Source: Actinomycetes bacterium
GTDB taxonomy: Bacteria > Actinomycetota > Acidimicrobiia > Acidimicrobiales > Palsa-688
NCBI GenBank assembly: GCA_021827225.1
Contig: JAKAXG010000273.1
Coordinates: 1-6,306, forward strand
Length of the DNA: 6,306 bases
Direction: 5' to 3'
How positions within the stretch are numbered: position 1 is the first letter of the stretch; each line of letters starts with the position of its first letter. The notes below the pieces were generated by a model. It was not told the DNA's origin, searched no databases, and was given only the letters and a program-made list of their open reading frames with translations. The translations under genes and the position numbers were made by a program. Below, in pieces: positions 1 through 4,813 of this stretch.

Positions 1-8
1 TCCGATCT
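1..8. other. Probable Illumina adapter remnant at contig end
   Basis: The window opens with TCCGATCT, identical to the last 8 bases of the Illumina universal adapter (which ends GCTCTTCCGATCT). Read on the minus strand it is AGATCGGA, the first bases of the read-through adapter. It sits exactly at the window edge and breaks an otherwise normal aldo/keto reductase reading frame with a TAG (complement of 7-9), two of whose three bases lie in the adapter match. I infer that genomic sequence begins at position 9. An 8-base match could be chance, but its place at the edge and its effect on the gene argue against that. Confidence 0.75.
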
Positions 9-243
9 ACGCCTCCTCGCGCCGGCCGGCGATGGCCCGGCCGACGATGCGCTCGGAAGCCCCGAAGCCGTAGATCTCGGCGGTGTCGATCAGGTTGACC
101 CCCAGATCCAGCGCGCGGGCGACGATGCGGCCGGCCTCACCGTCGGCGTAGCTGCGGCCGAAGCCCCACTCCCGGGACCCGAACTGCCAGGCCCCCACGC
201 CGATCACCGACAGGCGGGCACCTCCGACCTCGACATATCTCAT
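9..243 (-). CDS. Aldo/keto reductase, N-terminal part (cut by contig end)
   Basis: This is the N-terminal 78 residues of an aldo/keto reductase, an NAD(P)H-dependent (beta/alpha)8-barrel enzyme that reduces aldehydes and ketones in the cytosol. The start shows the usual first strand (residues 10-18, LSVIGVGAW), the helix with ALDLGVN (44-50), and the motif IDTAEIYG, which carries two of the four catalytic residues, Asp53 and Tyr58. GASERIVGRAI (61-71) is also typical. The catalytic Lys and His lie beyond the visible part. The family is about 300-330 residues, so three quarters is missing. The stop after residue 78 is best explained by adapter sequence and not by a real nonsense mutation. The gene starts at ATG 243 with no Shine-Dalgarno; a TAGGCT hexamer lies 6 bases upstream, which suggests a leaderless transcript. 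The family is certain; the substrate cannot be told. Confidence 0.9.
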
Positions 244-249
244 CGGGCG

Positions 250-255
250 AGCCTA
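250..255 (-). promoter_or_regulatory. Putative -10 element (TAGGCT) for leaderless aldo/keto reductase mRNA
   Basis: TAGGCT on the minus strand fits the TAnnnT pattern of actinobacterial -10 elements and ends 6 bases before the ATG at 243. That spacing would put transcription initiation on the A of the start codon. No clear -35 and no ribosome binding site are seen. Confidence 0.4.
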
Positions 256-269
256 CGGCGGGCCCGCCG
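256..269. promoter_or_regulatory. 14-bp perfect palindrome in divergent promoter gap, operator candidate
   Basis: CGGCGGGCCCGCCG is a perfect 14-bp palindrome between the two putative -10 elements of the divergent aldo/keto reductase and epoxide-hydrolase-like genes. A dimeric repressor bound here could control both. Because it is pure G/C in a GC-rich genome, chance is a real alternative. Confidence 0.3.
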
Positions 270-285
270 GGTTCCGTGGCGGCGG

Positions 286-291
286 TAGCTT
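286..291 (+). promoter_or_regulatory. Putative -10 element (TAGCTT) for leaderless LEH-like gene
   Basis: TAGCTT fits TAnnnT and ends 5 bases before the ATG at 297, mirroring the arrangement on the other strand. There is no Shine-Dalgarno in front of this ATG, nor before the alternative GTG at 276. The element supports 297 as the start. Confidence 0.4.
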
Positions 292-296
292 CGGGC

Positions 297-770
297 ATGA
301 GCGATGTGGCATCGGCAACCGCCGACGACCGGTCGGCGGCACCTTCGCCGACGGCCCTGGTCCGGAGGTTCCTGGACCTCCTCCAGCGCAGCGAGGTGGA
401 GGCGGCGACGGCCCTGATGGCGGAGGACGTCGAGTTCGTCAACGTGTCGCTTCCGGCCGTCCGGAGCCGGGACCGGGTGCGCCGGCTGCTGGGGCGGGCC
501 CTCGGCCTGCCCGGCGCCGGGCTGGAGGTGTACATCCACGGCATCTCGACCGACGGCGACGCCGTGGTCACCCAGCGCACCGACGTGCTCGTCCTCGGCC
601 CGGTCCGCGTCCAGGTGTGGGTCTGGGGCCGCTTCGACGTGGTGGACGGCCGGATCGCCACCTGGAGGGAGTACTTCGACTGGGGCAACGTGGCCTTCGC
701 CACCCTGCGCGGCCTGGTCGGGGCGGTGATCCCGGGGCTGCGCCCGTCACCCCCGCCCGTCCAGAGCTGA
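297..770 (+). CDS. Limonene-1,2-epoxide hydrolase-like NTF2-fold protein
   Basis: This 157-residue protein belongs to the limonene-epoxide hydrolase/SnoaL-like group of the NTF2 fold (family about 145-150 residues). LEH enzymes add water to epoxides using an Asp-Arg-Asp triad, with a Tyr and an Asn holding the water. By alignment from memory to the Rhodococcus enzyme (Tyr53, Asn55, Arg99, Asp101, Asp132), this protein has Phe47, Asn49, Arg94 and Asp96 (in QRTDVLVLG) and Glu125 (in TWREYFDW). Two polar positions are thus changed, Tyr to Phe and Asp to Glu, so activity is uncertain; it could be an altered hydrolase, an isomerase-like enzyme or a binding protein. The C-terminal 15 residues are Pro-rich. 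The ATG at 297 was preferred over GTG 276 because of the nearby TAGCTT. It diverges from the aldo/keto reductase gene and may share its control. The fold is well supported; the reaction is inferred. Confidence 0.8.
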   Translation: MSDVASATADDRSAAPSPTALVRRFLDLLQRSEVEAATALMAEDVEFVNVSLPAVRSRDRVRRLLGRALGLPGAGLEVYIHGISTDGDAVVTQRTDVLVLGPVRVQVWVWGRFDVVDGRIATWREYFDWGNVAFATLRGLVGAVIPGLRPSPPPVQS

Positions 771-801
771 GGGTCCCGACCCCGGCCGGGGGTCGGGTCC
801 C
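771..801. terminator. GC-rich hairpin between convergent genes, bidirectional terminator
   Basis: A 13-nt arm (771-783) pairs with 789-801 around the 5-nt loop GGCCG, with 12 of 13 pairs formed (one T-T mismatch, 774/798). It begins directly after the TGA of the LEH-like gene and lies 15 bases past the TAG of the secreted-protein gene, so it can serve both strands. No T-tract follows, as is common for actinobacterial hairpin terminators. Confidence 0.7.
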
Positions 802-816
802 CCGGGGCGGGCCGGT

Positions 817-1266
817 CTACGACGCCGCCGGGTTGGATCCGGGCGCCGGCGGGGCCTGGCGGATGCGGAGGGCGGCTCCCCCTTCGGAGACGACCAGGGC
901 TCGCCGGTCCGCCTGGAGGGAGGCCTCCGAGGCCACGCCGGCGAACTTCGTCGCCGGGCCGATGGTGTCGGTGACGATCTGGCCGTCCGGGCGGGTAAGG
1001 GTTATCGAGGTCGGGCTGACCGCGGTCACCTCCCCCCGGTCGAGGGTGTAGGTCACCCACTGGCCTTTGACCTTGACCTCGACGGTGGCGTGGTCGGCGC
1101 GCTGCAGGAGGCGCCGGACCGCCGGGACCGGGCCGGCGGCCGTCGGGCCGGTGGCGCCGGGCGACGAGGAGGTGGCGGCGTAGGCGGTGCCGCCGGCGGC
1201 GAGGGCGGCGACGACCCCGGCGGCGCCGAAGGCGGTCTTTCGGCCGAACCCGTTGAACAGCTGCAT
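817..1266 (-). CDS. Secreted DUF5666-like small beta protein
   Basis: This is a 149-residue exported protein. Residues 1-30 form a Sec signal peptide: a short basic N-region with Arg9-Lys10, a hydrophobic Ala/Gly/Val core (12-24) and an AYA cleavage site at 28-30. A Ser/Pro/Gly/Thr-rich linker (31-47) follows, then an all-beta domain (about 57-136) with alternating strands: VEVKVKGQWVTYTLDRGEV, then ITLTRPDGQIVTDTI and ALVVSEGGAALRI. This layout is like the DUF5666 type of extracytoplasmic beta domains, which have no known enzymatic role; I see no catalytic motif, cysteine or lipobox. The tail (138-149) is Pro/Ala-rich. ATG 1266 has a good ribosome site (AGGGAGAG, about 7 bases upstream). The gene lies 104 bp after the amidase gene on the same strand, and this gap carries a TCACA direct repeat and a -10-like element, so it probably has its own regulated promoter. 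Secretion is well supported; function is unknown. Confidence 0.8.
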   Translation of the reverse strand: MQLFNGFGRKTAFGAAGVVAALAAGGTAYAATSSSPGATGPTAAGPVPAVRRLLQRADHATVEVKVKGQWVTYTLDRGEVTAVSPTSITLTRPDGQIVTDTIGPATKFAGVASEASLQADRRALVVSEGGAALRIRQAPPAPGSNPAAS

Positions 1267-1292
1267 GGCTCACTCTCCCTGTCAGGTGGGGG

Positions 1293-1298
1293 ATTTAC
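1293..1298 (-). promoter_or_regulatory. Putative -10 element (GTAAAT) of the secreted-protein gene
   Basis: GTAAAT on the minus strand lies 26 bases before the ATG at 1266 and 20 bases after the last TCACA repeat. That is a spacing at which a PhoB/OmpR-family activator could stand in for a weak -35. There is no good -35 hexamer. This is inferred from spacing only. Confidence 0.35.
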
Positions 1299-1318
1299 GG
1301 AACCCAGCCTGGAGCGGG

Positions 1319-1358
1319 GTTGTGAGCGACCGGCCCGGGAAGTGTGAGGAGTCTGTGA
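1319..1358 (-). promoter_or_regulatory. PhoP/OmpR-type direct-repeat operator (TCACA, 11-bp period)
   Basis: On the minus strand the 7-mers TCACAGA (1358-1352), TCACACT (1347-1341) and TCACAAC (1325-1319) occur in the same orientation with starts 11 and 22 bp apart, on one face of the helix. The first two form TCACAGA-N4-TCACACT, close to the PhoP box of Mycobacterium tuberculosis (TCACAGC-N4-TCACAGC); the unit between the second and third copies is not conserved. Tandem 11-bp half-sites are typical of OmpR/PhoB-family response regulators. The repeats lie upstream of the secreted-protein gene. No regulator gene is in the window. Confidence 0.55.
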
Positions 1359-1370
1359 GCGCTCCGCCGG

Positions 1371-2795
1371 CTAGAGCGGCGGTCGACGGGACGACCAGGG
1401 CGCCGCCTGCTCGAGCTGGGAGGCCACCCGGATGAGCAGGTCCTCGCGGCCGTAGGCCGCCACCAGTTGCACCCCGACGGGCAGCCCCTCGGCGCTGACG
1501 TGGAGGGGGAGGGAGACGGCCGGCTGGCCGGTCACGTTGAAGTGGGTGGTGAACGGCACCAGGGTGGCCGTGTCGCGCTGGGTGGCGAAGGGCTCTCCCG
1601 GCGGCGGGGTCAGCTCGCCGATCCGGGGCGGGAGCTGTCCGAGGGTGGGCGTGACCAGCAGGTCGTGGTCCTCCCAGAAGGCGGCGACCCGCCGGGTGAA
1701 GGCCACGCTGGCGGACAGCGCCCGGGCGTAGTCCACGGCGGAGAGGTCCTGGCCGGCCGAGGCCATGGCCCACGTCAGCGGCTCGACGTCCTCGGCCGTC
1801 GCCTCCCGGCCCAGCTGCTGGCCGAGGGCGATGACGTTCATGCGGGCGCTGACCACCCACCGGGCCATGAACCGCCGGCCGGCGTCGGGATCGATGTCGG
1901 GGTGGTCCTCCGCCACGTGGTGCCCCAGTTCCTCGAGTAGGCCGGCCGCCCGGCGGACCGCCTTCTCGCACTCGGCGTGCAGCGCCCCCGTCGGGCTGGA
2001 CGCCAGGACACCGACGCGCAGCCGGCCCGGAGGCGCTCCGACCTCGTCCACGTACGGCCGGGCCGGCGGGGGGGCGACGACCGCGTCGCCCCGGCCGGGA
2101 CCCTGGATCAGATCGAGCACGGCGGCGCTGTCGCGGACCGACCGGGCCACCACGTGCTGCACCGACAGGCCGCTCTCGTCCCGGTCCGGGCCGAGGGTGG
2201 ACCGGCCCCGGGACGGCTTCAGGCCCACCAGGCCGCACATGCTGGACGGGATGCGGATGCTCCCGCCTCCGTCGCTGGCGTGGGCCACGGGCACCATCCC
2301 GGCGGCCACCGCCGCCGCGCTGCCGCCGCTCGAGCCGCCCGGGGAGCGGGCCCGGTCGTAGGGGTTCCGGCACGCCCCGTAGGCGTCCGACTCGGTGACC
2401 GGGATCAGCCCGAACTCAGGGGTGTTCGTGCGGCCGAGGAAGGCGAAACCGGCCCGGCGCAGCCGGCCGACCAGCCAGCTGTCCTCCCGGGCCGTGCGCC
2501 CGGCGTCACGCAGGGCCCGGTTGCCGTCGTGGGCCGGGTCGCCGGCGCTGTCGGCGAAGAGGTCCTTGACCAGGAACGGCACCCCCCGGAACGGGCCCGG
2601 CGGGAGGCCGGCGTCGATCTCCGACAGGGCCTTCTCGAAGCGGCGGTGGATGACCGCGTTGATATCGCCGTCCACGGCCTCGATGCGGGAGATGGCCGCC
2701 TCGGCCAGCTCCCGGGCGGTGATCTGGCCGCTGGCGATCAGCTCCGCCTGAGCCGTCGCGTCCTGCCACAGCACTTCGTCCACGGGGCCGATCAT
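1371..2795 (-). CDS. Amidase-signature hydrolase, NylA-like (6-aminohexanoate cyclic-dimer hydrolase homologue)
   Basis: This 474-residue amidase-signature enzyme hydrolyses amide bonds with a Ser-cisSer-Lys triad. All three are present: Lys77 (in FLVKDL), cis-Ser155 (in SPGGSSGGS) and nucleophile Ser179 (in DGGGSIRIPSS), with the 24-residue Ser-Ser spacing of the family. The start (LWQDATAQAEL, 9-19), INAVI and FEKA, and the end (YGREDLL, then PWSSRRPPL) closely follow, from memory, NylA, which opens the nylon-6 cyclic dimer (triad Lys72/Ser150/Ser174, about 490 residues). NylA also has a pocket Cys316; the only cysteines here are 142, 187 and 276, so the pocket differs and the substrate may be another cyclic or linear amide. 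There is no signal peptide, so it is cytosolic. The ATG at 2795 follows a weak GGGG site. The gene lies 21 bp after the 159-residue protein's gene, probably in one operon. The family is certain; nylon-oligomer activity is inference. Confidence 0.92.
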   Translation of the reverse strand: MIGPVDEVLWQDATAQAELIASGQITARELAEAAISRIEAVDGDINAVIHRRFEKALSEIDAGLPPGPFRGVPFLVKDLFADSAGDPAHDGNRALRDAGRTAREDSWLVGRLRRAGFAFLGRTNTPEFGLIPVTESDAYGACRNPYDRARSPGGSSGGSAAAVAAGMVPVAHASDGGGSIRIPSSMCGLVGLKPSRGRSTLGPDRDESGLSVQHVVARSVRDSAAVLDLIQGPGRGDAVVAPPPARPYVDEVGAPPGRLRVGVLASSPTGALHAECEKAVRRAAGLLEELGHHVAEDHPDIDPDAGRRFMARWVVSARMNVIALGQQLGREATAEDVEPLTWAMASAGQDLSAVDYARALSASVAFTRRVAAFWEDHDLLVTPTLGQLPPRIGELTPPPGEPFATQRDTATLVPFTTHFNVTGQPAVSLPLHVSAEGLPVGVQLVAAYGREDLLIRVASQLEQAAPWSSRRPPL

Positions 2796-2816
2796 AGGGA
2801 CCCCGACGGCCGCGGG

Positions 2817-3296
2817 TTACCTCCGCCGGCGCCCGAAGCGGCGGAACCACCCGCCCCGGGTGGGCTCGCCCGCCGCCTCGGGGGCCCCGGCCGCCGGTTC
2901 CGGATGGAGCGGTTCGACAGCCTTCGGGAGGGCCTGGGCGGATTGGGCGACGATGGACCGGTACAGCTCCCGGAACTCCAGGTCGAGGGGCCGGTCCATC
3001 GGGTCGTAGTCGAACACGACGGCCAGCATCTCCCGGGTCTGGGCGGCGGAGACCATGATGCGCATTGCCGGCATACCGTCATGAACCGACCGGCTGAGAA
3101 TGGCCAGCATCTCCACTGTCACCATCAGGCCGGCCCGAACCGGGTCGGTGGAGGGCAGATCGCCCTCCTGGTAGTCGTTGTAGAGGCGGTGCACCTCGCG
3201 GCACAGGCGGAGACTGAAGGCGACGTCATCCTCCTCGACGAGGGTGAAGCCGGTCGGCTCAGCCAGAACGTCGGATGGCGCGTCTGTCAGTTGCAC
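2817..3296 (-). CDS. Unrecognised 159-aa protein with helical core and Arg-rich C-terminal tail
   Basis: I do not recognise a family. Four parts can be seen: an acidic N-terminal region (about 5-25, with EEDD at 21-24); a mostly helical core (about 25-123) with CREVHRLYNDYQEGD and a Met-rich stretch (58-91); a Pro/Ala/Glu linker (124-146); and a basic aromatic end, GGWFRRFGRRRR (148-159). The end could bind nucleic acid or sit on acidic membranes; there is no signal peptide or membrane span. The start is GTG 3296, with GGAG 5 bases upstream; an overlapping ATG at 3298 is out of frame and stops after three codons. High G/C at third positions across the frame supports real coding. It is first in a likely operon with the amidase 21 bp downstream, and diverges from the tandem GGDEF gene, so a link to c-di-GMP signalling is possible but unproven. 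Confidence 0.75.
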   Translation of the reverse strand: MQLTDAPSDVLAEPTGFTLVEEDDVAFSLRLCREVHRLYNDYQEGDLPSTDPVRAGLMVTVEMLAILSRSVHDGMPAMRIMVSAAQTREMLAVVFDYDPMDRPLDLEFRELYRSIVAQSAQALPKAVEPLHPEPAAGAPEAAGEPTRGGWFRRFGRRRR

Positions 3297-3345
3297 ATCG
3301 TCTCCAAGCTCCTCGGCTGCTCTAGCCCCGCTTAGCGCTGCCCTG

Positions 3346-3351
3346 ATTATT
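3346..3351 (-). promoter_or_regulatory. Putative -10 element (AATAAT) upstream of the 159-aa protein gene
   Basis: AATAAT on the minus strand matches TATAAT at 5 of 6 bases and is in the most AT-rich spot of the intergenic gap, 49 bases before the GTG at 3296. The 6 bases 17 nt upstream (CAAGGT) are a poor -35, so this is a weak call. Confidence 0.35.
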
Positions 3352-3412
3352 CGGTCGCCCGTCCCCGGACCTTGAAGGGCCCTTGTAGCTGGGGCTCAAC
3401 CCGGGGGACCGG

Positions 3413-3437
3413 GACGACGATACGTGAACGTGGTTCC
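3413..3437 (-). promoter_or_regulatory. ECF-sigma-like promoter (GGAAC-N16-CGTC)
   Basis: On the minus strand GGAAC (3437-3433) and CGTC (3416-3413) are 16 bases apart, the pattern recognised by many ECF sigma factors. It points toward the 159-residue protein and amidase genes and would give a leader of roughly 110 bases. The -35 overlaps an 11-bp inverted repeat, GAACGTGGTTC (3426-3436), which could be an operator. It has not been tested against chance. Confidence 0.35.
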
Positions 3438-3476
3438 ATCCATCCTCGGTCGACGGCGGCCCCCGTGCGCGCCCTG

Positions 3477-4676
3477 ATGCGGCCGGCGTCGCTGCGGCGG
3501 CACCGGGACGACAGCGGGGTGGTCGACACCGTCGCCCCTTCCTCGGTGACCCCCCATCCCGGCGCCGGGGCTATGACCTACGAGGTCCAGGCCGCTCTTC
3601 TGCGGGACCAGCTGACCGATGTCGGCAGCCTGCTGGCTCTCCGGGAGCACCTCGAGGGGATCGTCAACCAGTACCCGCCCTTCGGCCCCCGCCCGGCCGT
3701 GCTCCTGGTGGACCTCGACGGCTTCAGCCGGGTCAACCTCCACTACGGCGAGGCGATGGGGGATCAGGTGCTGGTGGCCGCGGCGGACCGCCTGCGGCGC
3801 TCCGGCGGTGAGGGGGCGTCCGTCTACCGCACCGGCGGGGACGAGTTCATCGTGATCCTGGAGCCGTCCACCACCATCGACGCCGTGGACCGGGCCGGTC
3901 AGATCCAGGCCGCGGTCAGCCAGCCGGTGGACGTCGAGGGGTACAGCATCCCGGTATCGGCCTCGATCGCCGTGGTCATGGTCGGCCACCGCCGCCGGGC
4001 CGACGGCCTGCTGAGGGACGCCGACGTCACGATGTACCGGGCCAAGACGGAGGGCGGCAACCGGGTCGACGTCTACAACTGGGAGATCGACAGCTGGTCG
4101 ACCGCCCGCCGTCGGGACGTCGAGCGGCTGGCCAACGAGGTGGAGGAGCTGCGGCTCCAGAACCGGGTCCTGACCGAGGCGATGACCATGGACCCGGTCT
4201 CAGGACTGCCGAACGCCCTGGCCTTCGATGCCGACCAGCTCCAGGTACACGCCCGCTGGAAGCGTTCCAGCGAGCCCTACTCCGTGCTGCGGGCCCACGT
4301 CGACGACCTCGAAGACCTTCGCTCCTACTTCCGCACGGAGGACGGCTGCGCGGTGATCGTGGCGGTGGCCCATGCCGTGCGCGACACCATCAGGCAGTCG
4401 GATCGCGGCTACCTCCTGGAAGAGGGCGAGTTCGCCGTGCTGCTCCCCGGCGCCCGGATGCAACAAGCGGTCGCCGCCGCCGAACGGGTGCGATCCCGCG
4501 TCGAGAAGCTGGCTCTGCCGTATCCCGGCGATCCCGGCCGGCGGGTGACCGTGACCATCGCCGCCACCGAGGCCGGCTTCCGCCATGCCGACATGAAGGA
4601 CGTGCTGGTCGAGCTCGACGACGTGCTCCGGGCCGCCACCGGCAGCGGACGCAGTCGGGTCGTCTGGCCCCGCTGA
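3477..4676 (+). CDS. Tandem GGDEF protein: active-type diguanylate cyclase plus degenerate I-site domain
   Basis: This 399-residue cytosolic protein has two GGDEF domains. Domain 1 (about 43-200) has what c-di-GMP synthesis needs: metal Asp79 (in VDLDGF), Asn87, Asp96 (MGD), GGDEF at 120-124 and MYRAK near 186. It lacks the inhibitory I-site (Gly111 and Ala114 where RxxD belongs). A coiled coil (about 209-237) links it to domain 2 (239-398), which starts with DPVSGLPN. There GGDEF has become EEGEF (315-319), so it cannot be a cyclase, yet RQSD (306-309) is exactly 5 residues before, as in a true I-site. Domain 2 may therefore bind c-di-GMP and control domain 1. There is no input domain or membrane segment. 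The start is uncertain: ATG 3477 is preferred because G/C-ending codons begin there; GTG 3465, ATG 3573 and a long TTG form (3372) are possible, none with a strong ribosome site. Confidence 0.88.
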   Translation: MRPASLRRHRDDSGVVDTVAPSSVTPHPGAGAMTYEVQAALLRDQLTDVGSLLALREHLEGIVNQYPPFGPRPAVLLVDLDGFSRVNLHYGEAMGDQVLVAAADRLRRSGGEGASVYRTGGDEFIVILEPSTTIDAVDRAGQIQAAVSQPVDVEGYSIPVSASIAVVMVGHRRRADGLLRDADVTMYRAKTEGGNRVDVYNWEIDSWSTARRRDVERLANEVEELRLQNRVLTEAMTMDPVSGLPNALAFDADQLQVHARWKRSSEPYSVLRAHVDDLEDLRSYFRTEDGCAVIVAVAHAVRDTIRQSDRGYLLEEGEFAVLLPGARMQQAVAAAERVRSRVEKLALPYPGDPGRRVTVTIAATEAGFRHADMKDVLVELDDVLRAATGSGRSRVVWPR

Positions 4677-4703
4677 TACGTCGCAGTCGGCCGCGTACGA
4701 CAC

Positions 4704-4718
4704 CGTCCTGAGAGGACG
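4704..4718 (+). terminator. Short perfect hairpin after the GGDEF gene
   Basis: CGTCCT and AGGACG form a 6-bp perfect stem around the 3-nt loop GAG, 28 bases past the TGA at 4676. A second weak stem (CGACC with GGTCG, about 4726-4744) follows. There is no T-tract, so terminator function is tentative. Confidence 0.4.
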
Positions 4719-4770
4719 ACTCGGGCGACCGCCCCCGCTGGTCGGGAGGGCTCCGCTCCGGTGTTGCAGA

Positions 4771-4776
4771 TAAGGT
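4771..4776 (+). promoter_or_regulatory. Putative -10 element (TAAGGT) of the acyl-CoA synthetase gene
   Basis: TAAGGT fits TAnnnT and lies 37 bases before the TTG start at 4814, leaving room for a short leader with the ribosome site at 4802-4807. No -35 hexamer is recognisable. Confidence 0.35.
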
Positions 4777-4813
4777 GAGACCCGACAGCGCCCAGAGTCC
4801 CGGGGGGTGACCT

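Noticed and set aside
137..1273. 378-residue open frame on the minus strand
   Set aside because: It overlaps three better-supported genes and the terminator hairpin. Its Arg/Pro-rich composition is typical of a wrong frame.
1321..1359. CRP-type site (TGTGA-N6-TCACA)
   Set aside because: All TGTGA copies face the same way; there is no inverted half-site, so the direct-repeat reading fits better.
1357..1364. 8-bp palindrome GAGCGCTC just after the amidase stop
   Set aside because: Too short for a terminator and overlaps the TCACA repeat; likely incidental.
1282..2373. 363-residue open frame on the minus strand
   Set aside because: It is a shifted frame within the amidase gene, with a Gly/Arg/Pro-rich translation and no recognisable fold.
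1977..3335. 452-residue open frame on the plus strand
   Set aside because: It is antisense to the amidase and the 159-residue protein. The translation is Gly/Arg/Ala/Pro-rich without domain motifs.
3375..3384. 10-bp palindrome AAGGGCCCTT
   Set aside because: Short, no second copy and no clear spacing to a promoter; may be chance.
3372..3476. N-terminal extension of the GGDEF protein from TTG 3372
   Set aside because: Codons here (CCT, TGT, TCA, ATA, CGT, GAA) lack the strong G/C third-position preference that begins near 3465-3477, and the stretch holds promoter-like elements for the opposite strand.
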